From contig JAAXUU010000121.1 in assembly GCA_013335845.1 (NCBI GenBank), positions 1-5,306 of the forward strand: DNA of 5,306 nucleotides. Reading direction: 5' to 3'. Positions 1 through 4,939 of the stretch are shown in pieces. Numbering within the stretch: the stretch's first letter is position 1; each line of letters starts with the position of its first letter. The notes beneath the pieces are model-generated. The model worked only from the letters and a program-made list of their open reading frames with translations. It was not told where the DNA came from and did no database searches. Source of the stretch: Actinomycetota bacterium (GTDB lineage: Bacteria > Actinomycetota > Coriobacteriia > Coriobacteriales > RUG844). A program made the translations under genes and the position numbers.

Positions 1-177
1 TCCGCGCATGATCGATATATAGAGCTGCACGATCAAGGAAAGCGGCTTGATCTTCGACATCCTCCCGAACGCGATGAGCAAGCCCAAGGGCAAAGCTCCC
101 ACAAGGGTGATCGCGAATATCTCGAGGCTGGTCAAAAGACCCGCGGCGAGCATCGATACTAGTGTGATGAAGGTCAT
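1..177 (-). CDS. Amino-acid ABC transporter permease, N-terminal part (cut by window edge)
   Basis: This is the first 59 codons of an inner-membrane permease of the HisM/GlnP (polar amino acid) type, read leftward from an ATG at 177-175 and open to the window edge. The sequence shows a short N-terminus, then TSLEIFAITLVGALPLGLLI (residues 16-35), a hydrophobic first membrane segment with the Thr-Ser-Leu-Glu entry typical of this family. A basic loop GRMSKIKPL follows, then YISIMRG just where the conserved Arg-Gly-Thr-Pro motif of these permeases should begin. A purine-rich ribosome binding site (GAGAGGAAG on the minus strand, about 182-190) precedes the ATG. The gene lies downstream of the solute-binding protein in the same direction, so the two probably form one importer. 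A second in-frame ATG at residue 9 is possible but has a poorer context. The substrate cannot be told from this fragment. Confidence 0.85.
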   Translation of the reverse strand, partial: MTFITLVSMLAAGLLTSLEIFAITLVGALPLGLLIAFGRMSKIKPLSLIVQLYISIMRG

Positions 178-190
178 GTCGCTTCCTCTC

Positions 191-206
191 GCAGCCTCGA
201 GGCTGC
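191..206 (-). repeat. Perfect 16-bp palindrome before the permease RBS
   Basis: GCAGCCTCGAGGCTGC is identical to its own reverse complement. As RNA it can fold into a 6-bp GC-rich stem with a UCGA loop. It lies directly upstream of the permease ribosome binding site. It could influence translation of the permease, mark an mRNA 5' end after processing, or be a protein-binding site. The role is inference. Confidence 0.5.
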
Positions 207-238
207 CCTACCACTACTGACGGACGCTAACGGCAAAG

Positions 239-272
239 GGCGCACCACCCGAACTATATCGGATGATGCGCC
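239..272 (-). terminator. Hairpin between binding protein and permease, possible partial terminator or mRNA stabiliser
   Basis: In the minus-strand transcript GGCGCAUCAUCCGA (272-259) pairs with UCGGGUGGUGCGCC (252-239) over 14 bp with a 6-base loop. Two of the pairs are U-G. On the plus strand the same positions would be C-A mismatches, so the fold favours the minus strand. The stem starts about 20 bases after the binding-protein stop. It is followed by CUUUGCCG rather than a long U-run, so full termination is doubtful. In ABC importers such intergenic hairpins often let the binding protein be made in excess over the permease. That reading here is inference. Confidence 0.5.
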
Positions 273-292
273 GTATCGTCGATCGAGAAAAA

Positions 293-1123
293 CTACTTAC
301 CGAGAATACATACATCCACGCCATCGAAATACTTCTTCGAAATCTCTGCGAATGTGCCGTCTTCGGCCATCTCCATCAAAGTCGCCTGGACGGTGTCGCG
401 CAACTCGGTATTACCCTTGAGGAAACCGACGGCATAATGCTCATCGGAAAGGTGCTCGTCGAGAACGATATAGGTGTCGTTGCCTGACATGTGATACGCG
501 GCAACCGTACTGTCGACCGCTACAGCGTCGACGGCACCCGCCTCAAGCTCCATGAAAGCCGAATTGTAATCAGCGCTTGTTTCCAGAGAAGCGAAGGTCG
601 CTGTCAGTTCGGCGAAGTCGCCATTGAGGAGTTCCAGTGCCGCAGAATCGGCTTGGGTCATGACGACCTTGCCGGCAAGTTGGTCGAAATCGGTGATACC
701 GGAGTCGGCGCGGACCACGATGACTTGGGCGTTAAGCATGTAGGGGTCGGTCCACTCATAGCCGTCTTCGCGACCTTCGTAGGTGAAGCCATTCCAGATG
801 CAATCGACCGTTCCGGAAGAAAGCTCGAGATCTTTCGCATCCCAATCGATAGGGGTGTAGACGACTTCCCAGTTGTTGCGCTTTGCGACCTCGGCTGCGA
901 GCTCAAGGTCGAATCCGGCGAACTCGCCGTTATCGTCCACATAACCGAATGGTGGGAAATTCTGGTCGAAACCGACGACGAACTGCGTGTCCTGGGTGGT
1001 TGTCGCCGCTTCGCCGGCATCTTCGGTCTTAGATGAACCACCGGAACAACCGACGAGTCCAAGGGACATCGCAAGCAAGGCAGCCATAAATGCAACGACC
1101 ATGCTCCTGAACTTCTTACTCAT
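293..1123 (-). CDS. Amino-acid ABC transporter solute-binding lipoprotein (SBP_bac_3 family)
   Basis: This is the extracellular, membrane-anchored binding protein of an ABC importer, 276 residues. It begins with a lipoprotein signal: basic SKKFR, a hydrophobic stretch, then a lipobox LVGC with the acylated Cys at residue 26. A Ser/Thr/Gly-rich linker runs to about residue 45. The mature domain opens with VVGFDQNFPPFGYVDDNG and GFDLELAAEVAKR (about 49-82), the classic start of family-3 binding proteins. GFTYEGRED near 112-120 supplies an Arg (118) where the ligand carboxylate is usually held. AVDSTVAAY near 202-210 supplies an Asp (204) where the amino group is usually held. It ends with EDGTFAEISKKYF, the usual family C-terminus. 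An ATG at 1129 also opens the frame but abuts the GGAG sequence. The ATG at 1123 lies 6 bases after it and is preferred. The exact ligand is unknown; an amino acid is likely. Confidence 0.93.
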   Translation of the reverse strand: MSKKFRSMVVAFMAALLAMSLGLVGCSGGSSKTEDAGEAATTTQDTQFVVGFDQNFPPFGYVDDNGEFAGFDLELAAEVAKRNNWEVVYTPIDWDAKDLELSSGTVDCIWNGFTYEGREDGYEWTDPYMLNAQVIVVRADSGITDFDQLAGKVVMTQADSAALELLNGDFAELTATFASLETSADYNSAFMELEAGAVDAVAVDSTVAAYHMSGNDTYIVLDEHLSDEHYAVGFLKGNTELRDTVQATLMEMAEDGTFAEISKKYFDGVDVCILGK

Positions 1124-1129
1124 ATGCAT

Positions 1130-1135
1130 CTCCTT
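1130..1135 (-). promoter_or_regulatory. Ribosome binding site that decides the binding-protein start
   Basis: AAGGAG on the minus strand (1135-1130) is followed directly by ATG-CAT-ATG. The first ATG (1129-1127) has no spacer at all. The second (1123-1121) has a 6-base spacer, matching the spacing seen before fhs and fchA. The second ATG is therefore the better start. Confidence 0.75.
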
Positions 1136-1212
1136 AAAGTCTATCCACCGGGCATACTCCCTAGCGATGGGTCTTTTCCGTTTGCTCCACCACTCTAAAG
1201 TACAACCGTTTC

Positions 1213-1221
1213 AGTGTAGCA
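1213..1221 (-). promoter_or_regulatory. Candidate extended -10 promoter for the transporter genes
   Basis: On the minus strand TGCTACACT (1221-1213) matches an extended -10 element: TG, one base, then TACACT. It would start transcription near 1206 and give a leader of about 80 bases before the binding-protein start. No good -35 box lies at the normal distance, as expected for an extended -10 type. This is pattern matching only. Confidence 0.35.
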
Positions 1222-1225
1222 GAAT

Positions 1226-1237
1226 TTCACCGGTAAA
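1226..1237. promoter_or_regulatory. Candidate operator palindrome TTnACCGGTnAA
   Basis: TTCACCGGTAAA is a 12-bp interrupted palindrome in which 10 of 12 positions are symmetric. It lies just upstream of the candidate extended -10 box of the transporter, at about -20 to -31 from the predicted start, where a bound repressor would block RNA polymerase. Short palindromes arise by chance, so support is weak. Confidence 0.25.
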
Positions 1238-1421
1238 CACACGGCAAATGAACAGCGTGGAGGTATCCCTTGCCACCTTGCGAAACACGTTCCGAAACGC
1301 TCGTTGAATCGTATGCGGAATGTGCTGAACGCCCCATCGGCCACTGCGCACATGTATGTAGTATATATTAGGTTATCACCCCTATGTATCAGCTTGTCTT
1401 TCGACGAAATTTGTAGAGTCA

Positions 1422-1462
1422 GCCCAATGCAGAAGCGAGAGCATCTGTGCAATAATGTGGGC
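1422..1462 (+). other. Possible structured element with GNRA-capped hairpin
   Basis: An outer stem GCCCA (1422-1426) with TGGGC (1458-1462) encloses an inner stem TGCAGA (1428-1433) with TCTGTG (1444-1449), two of whose pairs are G-U. Beyond an A/A mismatch, GC-GAGA-GC (1435-1442) forms a GNRA tetraloop cap. It ends 113 bases before the fhs start. If transcription of fhs starts upstream of it, it would be part of the 5' leader. If the weak -10 at 1467 is used, it would be DNA upstream of the promoter. It matches no riboswitch I recognise. Confidence 0.25.
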
Positions 1463-1466
1463 GTTG

Positions 1467-1472
1467 TATAAA
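1467..1472 (+). promoter_or_regulatory. Weak candidate -10 box for the fhs operon
   Basis: TATAAA is the best -10-like hexamer in the AT-rich part upstream of fhs, giving a predicted leader of about 95 bases. The hexamer 16 bases upstream (CTGTGC) is a poor -35 box. The alternative TATATT at 1364-1369 also lacks a -35. I could not decide between them. Confidence 0.2.
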
Positions 1473-1563
1473 CCTTAAGGATTCTTGTGTGCATGCCCAA
1501 ACAAATGAGACTTGAACCGTAACAGGATATACATCCGCAGCAGGAAAAATCCAAACTTAACGT

Positions 1564-1569
1564 AAGGAG
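1564..1569 (+). promoter_or_regulatory. Ribosome binding site of fhs
   Basis: AAGGAG lies 6 bases before the ATG at 1576, a near-ideal Shine-Dalgarno site. It fits a strongly translated gene. Confidence 0.8.
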
Positions 1570-1575
1570 ACACCT

Positions 1576-3252
1576 ATGGAATTCAAATCCGATATTGAAA
1601 TCGCGCAAGAAACCGAAATGACCCACATCCGTGAGATTGCCGAGATTGCCGGAGTCGACGAGAAATATGTGGAGCAGTACGGTAATTACAAGGCGAAGAT
1701 CGACCTTTCTTTGCTTAGTGACATGGCTGATGTGCCCGACGGCAAGCTCGTCCTTGTAACGGCCATCACCCCCACCCCTGCCGGTGAGGGCAAAACCACC
1801 ACGACCGTAGGTCTCAGCGACGGCCTCCGCTACATCGGCAAGAAATCAGTCGTTGCACTGCGTGAGCCTTCCCTCGGTCCTGTATTCGGCGTAAAGGGTG
1901 GTGCTGCAGGTGGCGGATACGCCCAGGTCGTCCCCATGGAGGACATCAACCTCCACTTCACCGGTGACTTCCACGCTATCGGCGCTGCGAACAACCTGTT
2001 GGCCGCACTGCTCGACAACCATATCCAGCAGGGCAACGCACTCGGTATCGACCCTTGCAACATCACATGGAAGCGCGCTGTCGACATGAACGACCGTCAA
2101 CTCCGCTTCATCGTCGATGGTCTCGGCGGCAAGAAGAACGGTACCCCTCGTGAGGACGGCTTCGAAATCACCGTCGCCAGCGAGATCATGGCCATTCTCT
2201 GCCTCTCCACCAGTATCACCGACCTCAAGGAGCGCATCTCCCGCATCATCTGCGCATACACCTATGACAACAAGCCCGTCACCGCTGCCGACCTCAAGGC
2301 ACAGGGTGCTATGGCTGCACTGCTCAAAGATGCTCTCAAACCCAACCTCGTACAGACACTCGAGAAGACCCCGGCCTTCATCCACGGTGGCCCCTTCGCG
2401 AACATCGCACACGGCTGCAATAGCGTCACCGCTACCAAGATGGCCCTCAAACTCGGTGATTATGCCGTAACCGAAGCCGGTTTCGGTGCAGACCTCGGAG
2501 CTGAGAAGTTCATGGACATCAAGTGCCGCATGGCCGGCATCAAGCCGAGCGCGGTCGTCATCGTCGCAACCGTGCGCGCACTCAAGATGCACGGCGGCGT
2601 GCCGAAGACCGAACTCGGTCCTGAGAACCTCGAGGCTTTGGAAGCCGGTCTTCCCAACTTGCTCCGCCACGTCGAGAATGTCACCAAGGTATTCAAGGTT
2701 CCCGCCGTCGTCGCCATCAATGCATTCCCGACCGACACCAAGGCTGAGCTCGATCTCGTCGAGGCGAAGTGCAATGAACTCGGCGTCAACGTAGCCCTCT
2801 CAGAGGTTTGGGCTAAGGGTGGCGCGGGTGGAAAGGCTCTGGCCGAGGAAGTCGTCCGTCTGTGCGAGCAGCCCAACGATTTCTCCTTCAGCTACGAGGC
2901 CGATGTATCCATCATGGAGAAGCTCGAGGCTATCTCGAAGCGCATCTATCGTGCCGACGCCGTAGAGCTCATTGGCAACGCCCCCGCTCAGCTCAAGCAG
3001 CTCGAAGAGCTCGGTTTCGGCAACCTGCCTATCTGCATGGCCAAGACCCAGTACTCCATCACCGATGATCCCACCAAATACGGTGCGCCTAATGGCTTCA
3101 AGATCACCGTTCGTAACCTCAAGGTCTCTGCAGGCGCCGGCTTCATCGTCGCCCTCACCGGTGACGTCATGACCATGCCCGGTCTTCCCAAGGTTCCCTC
3201 CGCCGAGAAGATCGACGTGGATGAAAACGGAAAGATCAGCGGACTGTTCTAA
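1576..3252 (+). CDS. fhs: Formate-tetrahydrofolate ligase (formyl-THF synthetase)
   Basis: A cytoplasmic enzyme of 558 residues, the usual family length, that joins formate to THF using ATP to give 10-formyl-THF. It can run in reverse to make ATP from formyl-THF. The N-terminus [10 protein letters not shown] is typical of the family and supports the chosen ATG. The P-loop-like nucleotide site [13 protein letters not shown] is at residues 65-77. The first family signature [11 protein letters not shown] is at 105-115, followed by the conserved [12 protein letters not shown] stretch at 124-135. The second signature [12 protein letters not shown] is at about 330-341. The C-terminal [13 protein letters not shown] is intact. 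It is the first gene of the rightward cluster, 35 bases ahead of fchA. Codons are strongly C-ending and regular, suggesting high expression. All motifs are present and the assignment is secure. Whether it works in the assimilatory or ATP-yielding direction is not visible. Confidence 0.98.
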   Translation: MEFKSDIEIAQETEMTHIREIAEIAGVDEKYVEQYGNYKAKIDLSLLSDMADVPDGKLVLVTAITPTPAGEGKTTTTVGLSDGLRYIGKKSVVALREPSLGPVFGVKGGAAGGGYAQVVPMEDINLHFTGDFHAIGAANNLLAALLDNHIQQGNALGIDPCNITWKRAVDMNDRQLRFIVDGLGGKKNGTPREDGFEITVASEIMAILCLSTSITDLKERISRIICAYTYDNKPVTAADLKAQGAMAALLKDALKPNLVQTLEKTPAFIHGGPFANIAHGCNSVTATKMALKLGDYAVTEAGFGADLGAEKFMDIKCRMAGIKPSAVVIVATVRALKMHGGVPKTELGPENLEALEAGLPNLLRHVENVTKVFKVPAVVAINAFPTDTKAELDLVEAKCNELGVNVALSEVWAKGGAGGKALAEEVVRLCEQPNDFSFSYEADVSIMEKLEAISKRIYRADAVELIGNAPAQLKQLEELGFGNLPICMAKTQYSITDDPTKYGAPNGFKITVRNLKVSAGAGFIVALTGDVMTMPGLPKVPSAEKIDVDENGKISGLF

Positions 3253-3275
3253 TCAGACGACGGTTGTTTCACACA

Positions 3276-3281
3276 GAGGAG
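3276..3281 (+). promoter_or_regulatory. Ribosome binding site that decides the fchA start
   Basis: GAGGAG lies 6 bases before the ATG at 3288. An in-frame ATG at 3264 would add eight residues but has no purine-rich site in front and would place this site inside the gene. The 3288 start is preferred. Confidence 0.75.
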
Positions 3282-3287
3282 AGCAAG

Positions 3288-3905
3288 ATGGGTTTCATCG
3301 ATACAAACCTGAGTGAGTTCACCGCCGTCCTCGCCTCCAAAGCCCCCGTACCCGGGGGTGGAGGAGCATCGGCGCTAGTCGGAGCGGTTGGAACGGCACT
3401 TGGTACCATGGTGGGTAATCTCACCGTGGGCAAAGAGAAGTTCAAAGACGTCGAAGCCGAGATATACGATCTCATGGCCGAGGCAGAAGGAATCCGTGTC
3501 GAGTTGTTGCGACTGGTGGATGCGGACGCGGAAGTATTCGAGCCCTTGTCGCGCGCATACGGTATCCCGAAAGACGATCCGACCCGTGCCGAGACTATGG
3601 AGAATGCGCTGAAACTCGCCTGCTCCGTGCCTATGGATATCATGCGCACCATCTCGCGTGCTGTTGAGATCCACGCGCGGCTTGCCGTAATCGGTTCGGC
3701 GCTCGCTTTGTCCGATGTCGGCGTAGGCGTTGTTTTCTGCAAGGCGGCGATCCAGGGTGCGAGTTTGAATGTGTTCATCAACACCAAATTCATGCTCGAC
3801 CGTGAGTATGCCGCACAGATCGAAGCAGAGGCCGATACCCTGATCGAAACGTATTGCTCTCTTGCAGACACCGTATATGCGGATGTCGTCGAACGACTGA
3901 GGTAG
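3288..3905 (+). CDS. fchA: Methenyl-THF cyclohydrolase, FchA / formiminotransferase-cyclodeaminase family
   Basis: A 205-residue cytoplasmic protein matching the stand-alone cyclodeaminase-type domain (FTCD_C), whose members interconvert 5,10-methenyl-THF and 10-formyl-THF or deaminate formimino-THF. Visible family features are APVPGGGGASALVGAVG (19-35), the substrate-site glycine-rich turn, followed by MVGNLTVGKEKF (41-52). Then come the long helix with LVDADAEVF (76-84), LSDVGVGVVFCKAAIQGASL (141-160) and NVFINTKF (161-168). The length equals that of known FchA proteins, and no formiminotransferase domain is fused to it. Lying directly between fhs and folD, it supplies the step linking their reactions, so cyclohydrolase is more likely than cyclodeaminase. 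Histidine degradation genes are absent from the window. Codon use is less strictly C-ending than in fhs. The family is secure; the exact reaction is inferred from context. Confidence 0.9.
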   Translation: MGFIDTNLSEFTAVLASKAPVPGGGGASALVGAVGTALGTMVGNLTVGKEKFKDVEAEIYDLMAEAEGIRVELLRLVDADAEVFEPLSRAYGIPKDDPTRAETMENALKLACSVPMDIMRTISRAVEIHARLAVIGSALALSDVGVGVVFCKAAIQGASLNVFINTKFMLDREYAAQIEAEADTLIETYCSLADTVYADVVERLR

Positions 3906-3912
3906 TAACACT

Positions 3913-3960
3913 CGCACGTGTATGCGCCGGGAGCAATCGCATCCAGCGCATACACGTGCG
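3913..3960. repeat. Perfect 15-bp inverted repeat (long hairpin) between fchA and folD
   Basis: CGCACGTGTATGCGC (3913-3927) is exactly complementary to GCGCATACACGTGCG (3946-3960), with an 18-base loop. Within the loop GGAGC and GC-A-TCC could extend the fold. Neither side has a U-run, so it is not a standard intrinsic terminator in either direction. A second weaker hairpin follows at 3967-3996 (GCGGCAGA against TCTG and CCGC). The element could stabilise or process the mRNA, attenuate folD, or be a REP-like repeat. The structure is seen directly; the role is not known. Confidence 0.7.
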
Positions 3961-4018
3961 TTAAGCGCGGCAGAATGAGTATATCTGCTCTTCCGCCGTT
4001 GGAATCACCCGCACAAAT

Positions 4019-4024
4019 GGGAGG
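4019..4024 (+). promoter_or_regulatory. Ribosome binding site supporting a TTG start for folD
   Basis: GGGAGG lies 8 bases before the TTG at 4033. An ATG at 4017 overlaps this site but is out of frame and stops after seven codons at 4038-4040. The next in-frame ATG (4084) would remove the conserved FolD N-terminus, so TTG is the likely start. Confidence 0.7.
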
Positions 4025-4032
4025 TATCACAA

Positions 4033-4884
4033 TTGGCTGAGATCTTAAAAGGCGCGGACGTTGTTGCTGCGCTTAACGAAAAAATGACAGCGGAAGTCAC
4101 CGCGCTCAAGGAAAACGGCGTCACGCCCACACTTGCTATACTGCGCGTCGGCGAGCGTCCGGACGAGATTTCCTACGAGACGGGTGCAACGAAACGTTGT
4201 GCGACAGTCGGTGTGGGAGTCAAGCATGTGCTGCTGCCCGAGAACACCGATCAGTCGACGCTTCTATCGGCTGTCGAAGCTCTGAATGAGGACGATAGTG
4301 TCCACGGTGTTCTGATCCTCTTCCCTCTCCCGAAACATATCGACGGAGAAGCTGTCAGAAATGCACTCAATCCGAGAAAAGACGTAGATGGTATCACCGA
4401 TATCTCGGTAGCAGGTGTATTCACCGGCGCAAGTCATAAAGGCTTCGCCCCTTGCACACCACACGCCTGCATGGAGATCCTCGACTACTATGGCGTAGAC
4501 TGCACAGGTAAGAAGGCCGTCGTCATCGGACGCAGCCTCGTAGTCGGAAAACCGGCCGCCATGATGCTGTTGGCGAAAAATGCCACCGTCACGGTCTGCC
4601 ACACCAAAACGGTCGATATACCCGCCATCGCTCGTGATGCAGACATCATCATCGTCGCTGCAGGCAAGATGAACGCGATAACGGCAGAGTACTTCTCCCC
4701 CGGTCAGACGGTCATCGACGTAGGCATCAACTGGAACGAAGAAGAGAAGAAGCTGTGCGGAGACGTAAAATTCGACGAAGCTGAAGCTATCGTCGGAGCG
4801 ATCACCCCCGTTCCCGGTGGTGTCGGAAGCGTGACCACGAGCGTGCTTGTGAAGCATGTCATCGAAGCTGCGAAACGCATTTAG
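4033..4884 (+). CDS. folD: Methylene-THF dehydrogenase FolD, possibly lacking cyclohydrolase activity
   Basis: A 283-residue cytoplasmic FolD protein of normal length that oxidises 5,10-methylene-THF to methenyl-THF with NAD(P). It starts with TTG; the N-terminus AEILKGADVVAALNEK is typical of the family. The folate-site Tyr48 and catalytic Lys54 (Y-x6-K, in SYETGATKRC) match E. coli Tyr50 and Lys56. KDVDGITD (116-123) keeps the conserved Asp (119). VVIGRSLVVGKPAAMMLL (163-180) is the dinucleotide-binding segment, and ITPVPGGVGSVTTS (257-270) is the conserved C-terminal folate loop. The usual VQLPLP motif reads ILFPLP here, so Leu96 replaces the Gln (98 in E. coli, 100 in human) needed for cyclohydrolase activity. 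FchA, one gene upstream, could supply that step. The gene is 127 bases after fchA, behind a hairpin, and 55 bases before the methyltransferase. The family is secure; loss of the second activity is inference. Confidence 0.95.
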   Translation: MAEILKGADVVAALNEKMTAEVTALKENGVTPTLAILRVGERPDEISYETGATKRCATVGVGVKHVLLPENTDQSTLLSAVEALNEDDSVHGVLILFPLPKHIDGEAVRNALNPRKDVDGITDISVAGVFTGASHKGFAPCTPHACMEILDYYGVDCTGKKAVVIGRSLVVGKPAAMMLLAKNATVTVCHTKTVDIPAIARDADIIIVAAGKMNAITAEYFSPGQTVIDVGINWNEEEKKLCGDVKFDEAEAIVGAITPVPGGVGSVTTSVLVKHVIEAAKRI

Positions 4885-4904
4885 CACCAAACACTTAAAC
4901 CGAA

Positions 4905-4920
4905 AGGGGCTGACCCCCCT
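4905..4920 (+). other. Short GC hairpin between folD and the methyltransferase
   Basis: AGGGG (4905-4909) can pair with CCCCT (4916-4920) across a 6-base loop. It is only 5 bp and has no U-run, and it lies just before the next ribosome binding site. It may be chance, or a weak translational control or processing site. Confidence 0.25.
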
Positions 4921-4927
4921 ACCAAAA

Positions 4928-4933
4928 AGGAGG
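4928..4933 (+). promoter_or_regulatory. Ribosome binding site of the methyltransferase gene
   Basis: AGGAGG is a full consensus Shine-Dalgarno site ending 6 bases before the ATG at 4940. It suggests strong translation of this gene relative to the TTG-started folD before it. Confidence 0.8.
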
Positions 4934-4939
4934 ACCAAC

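Larger units (their letters stand above)
1124..1575. other. Divergent intergenic region between transporter and folate cluster
   Basis: These 452 bases hold no convincing gene. Open frames that cross the region have no family-like sequence, and they overlap the well-supported ends of the two flanking genes. The base composition is visibly more AT-rich than the coding parts, especially around 1350-1385 and 1450-1560. It contains the candidate transporter promoter and palindrome, a potentially folded element at 1422-1462, and a weak rightward -10 candidate. No match to THF, cobalamin or SAM riboswitch cores could be recognised by reading. Confidence 0.7.

Noticed and set aside
491..1036. Open frame of 181 codons on the plus strand, antisense to the binding protein
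   Set aside because: The minus-strand frame has a lipobox and family-3 binding-protein motifs; this one has none.
1281..1298. Direct repeat CGAAAC at 1281 and 1293, 12 bases apart, with a partial palindrome
   Set aside because: The repeats are only six bases long and the symmetry is partial, so chance is an adequate explanation.
1380..1470. Possible THF riboswitch upstream of fhs because of an AAGCGAGAGC stretch
   Set aside because: The stretch resembles a piece of known THF riboswitches, but the conserved flanking segments and closing stem are missing.
1195..1626. Open frame of 143 codons on the minus strand crossing the intergenic region
   Set aside because: It overlaps the fhs N-terminus, is Cys/His/Phe-rich without pattern, and has no convincing ribosome binding site.
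1846..2670. Open frame of 274 codons on the minus strand, antisense to fhs
   Set aside because: It lies wholly inside the certain fhs gene, has no family motifs, and its composition is what the complement of a C-ending codon pattern gives.
3979..3985. TATATC as a -10 box of an internal folD promoter
   Set aside because: No acceptable -35 or extended -10 is present; the site lies in the loop of a possible hairpin.
3269..4030. Open frame of 253 codons on the minus strand over fchA and the following gap
   Set aside because: It is antisense to fchA, rich in Ser/Thr without domain features, and runs through the non-coding hairpin region.
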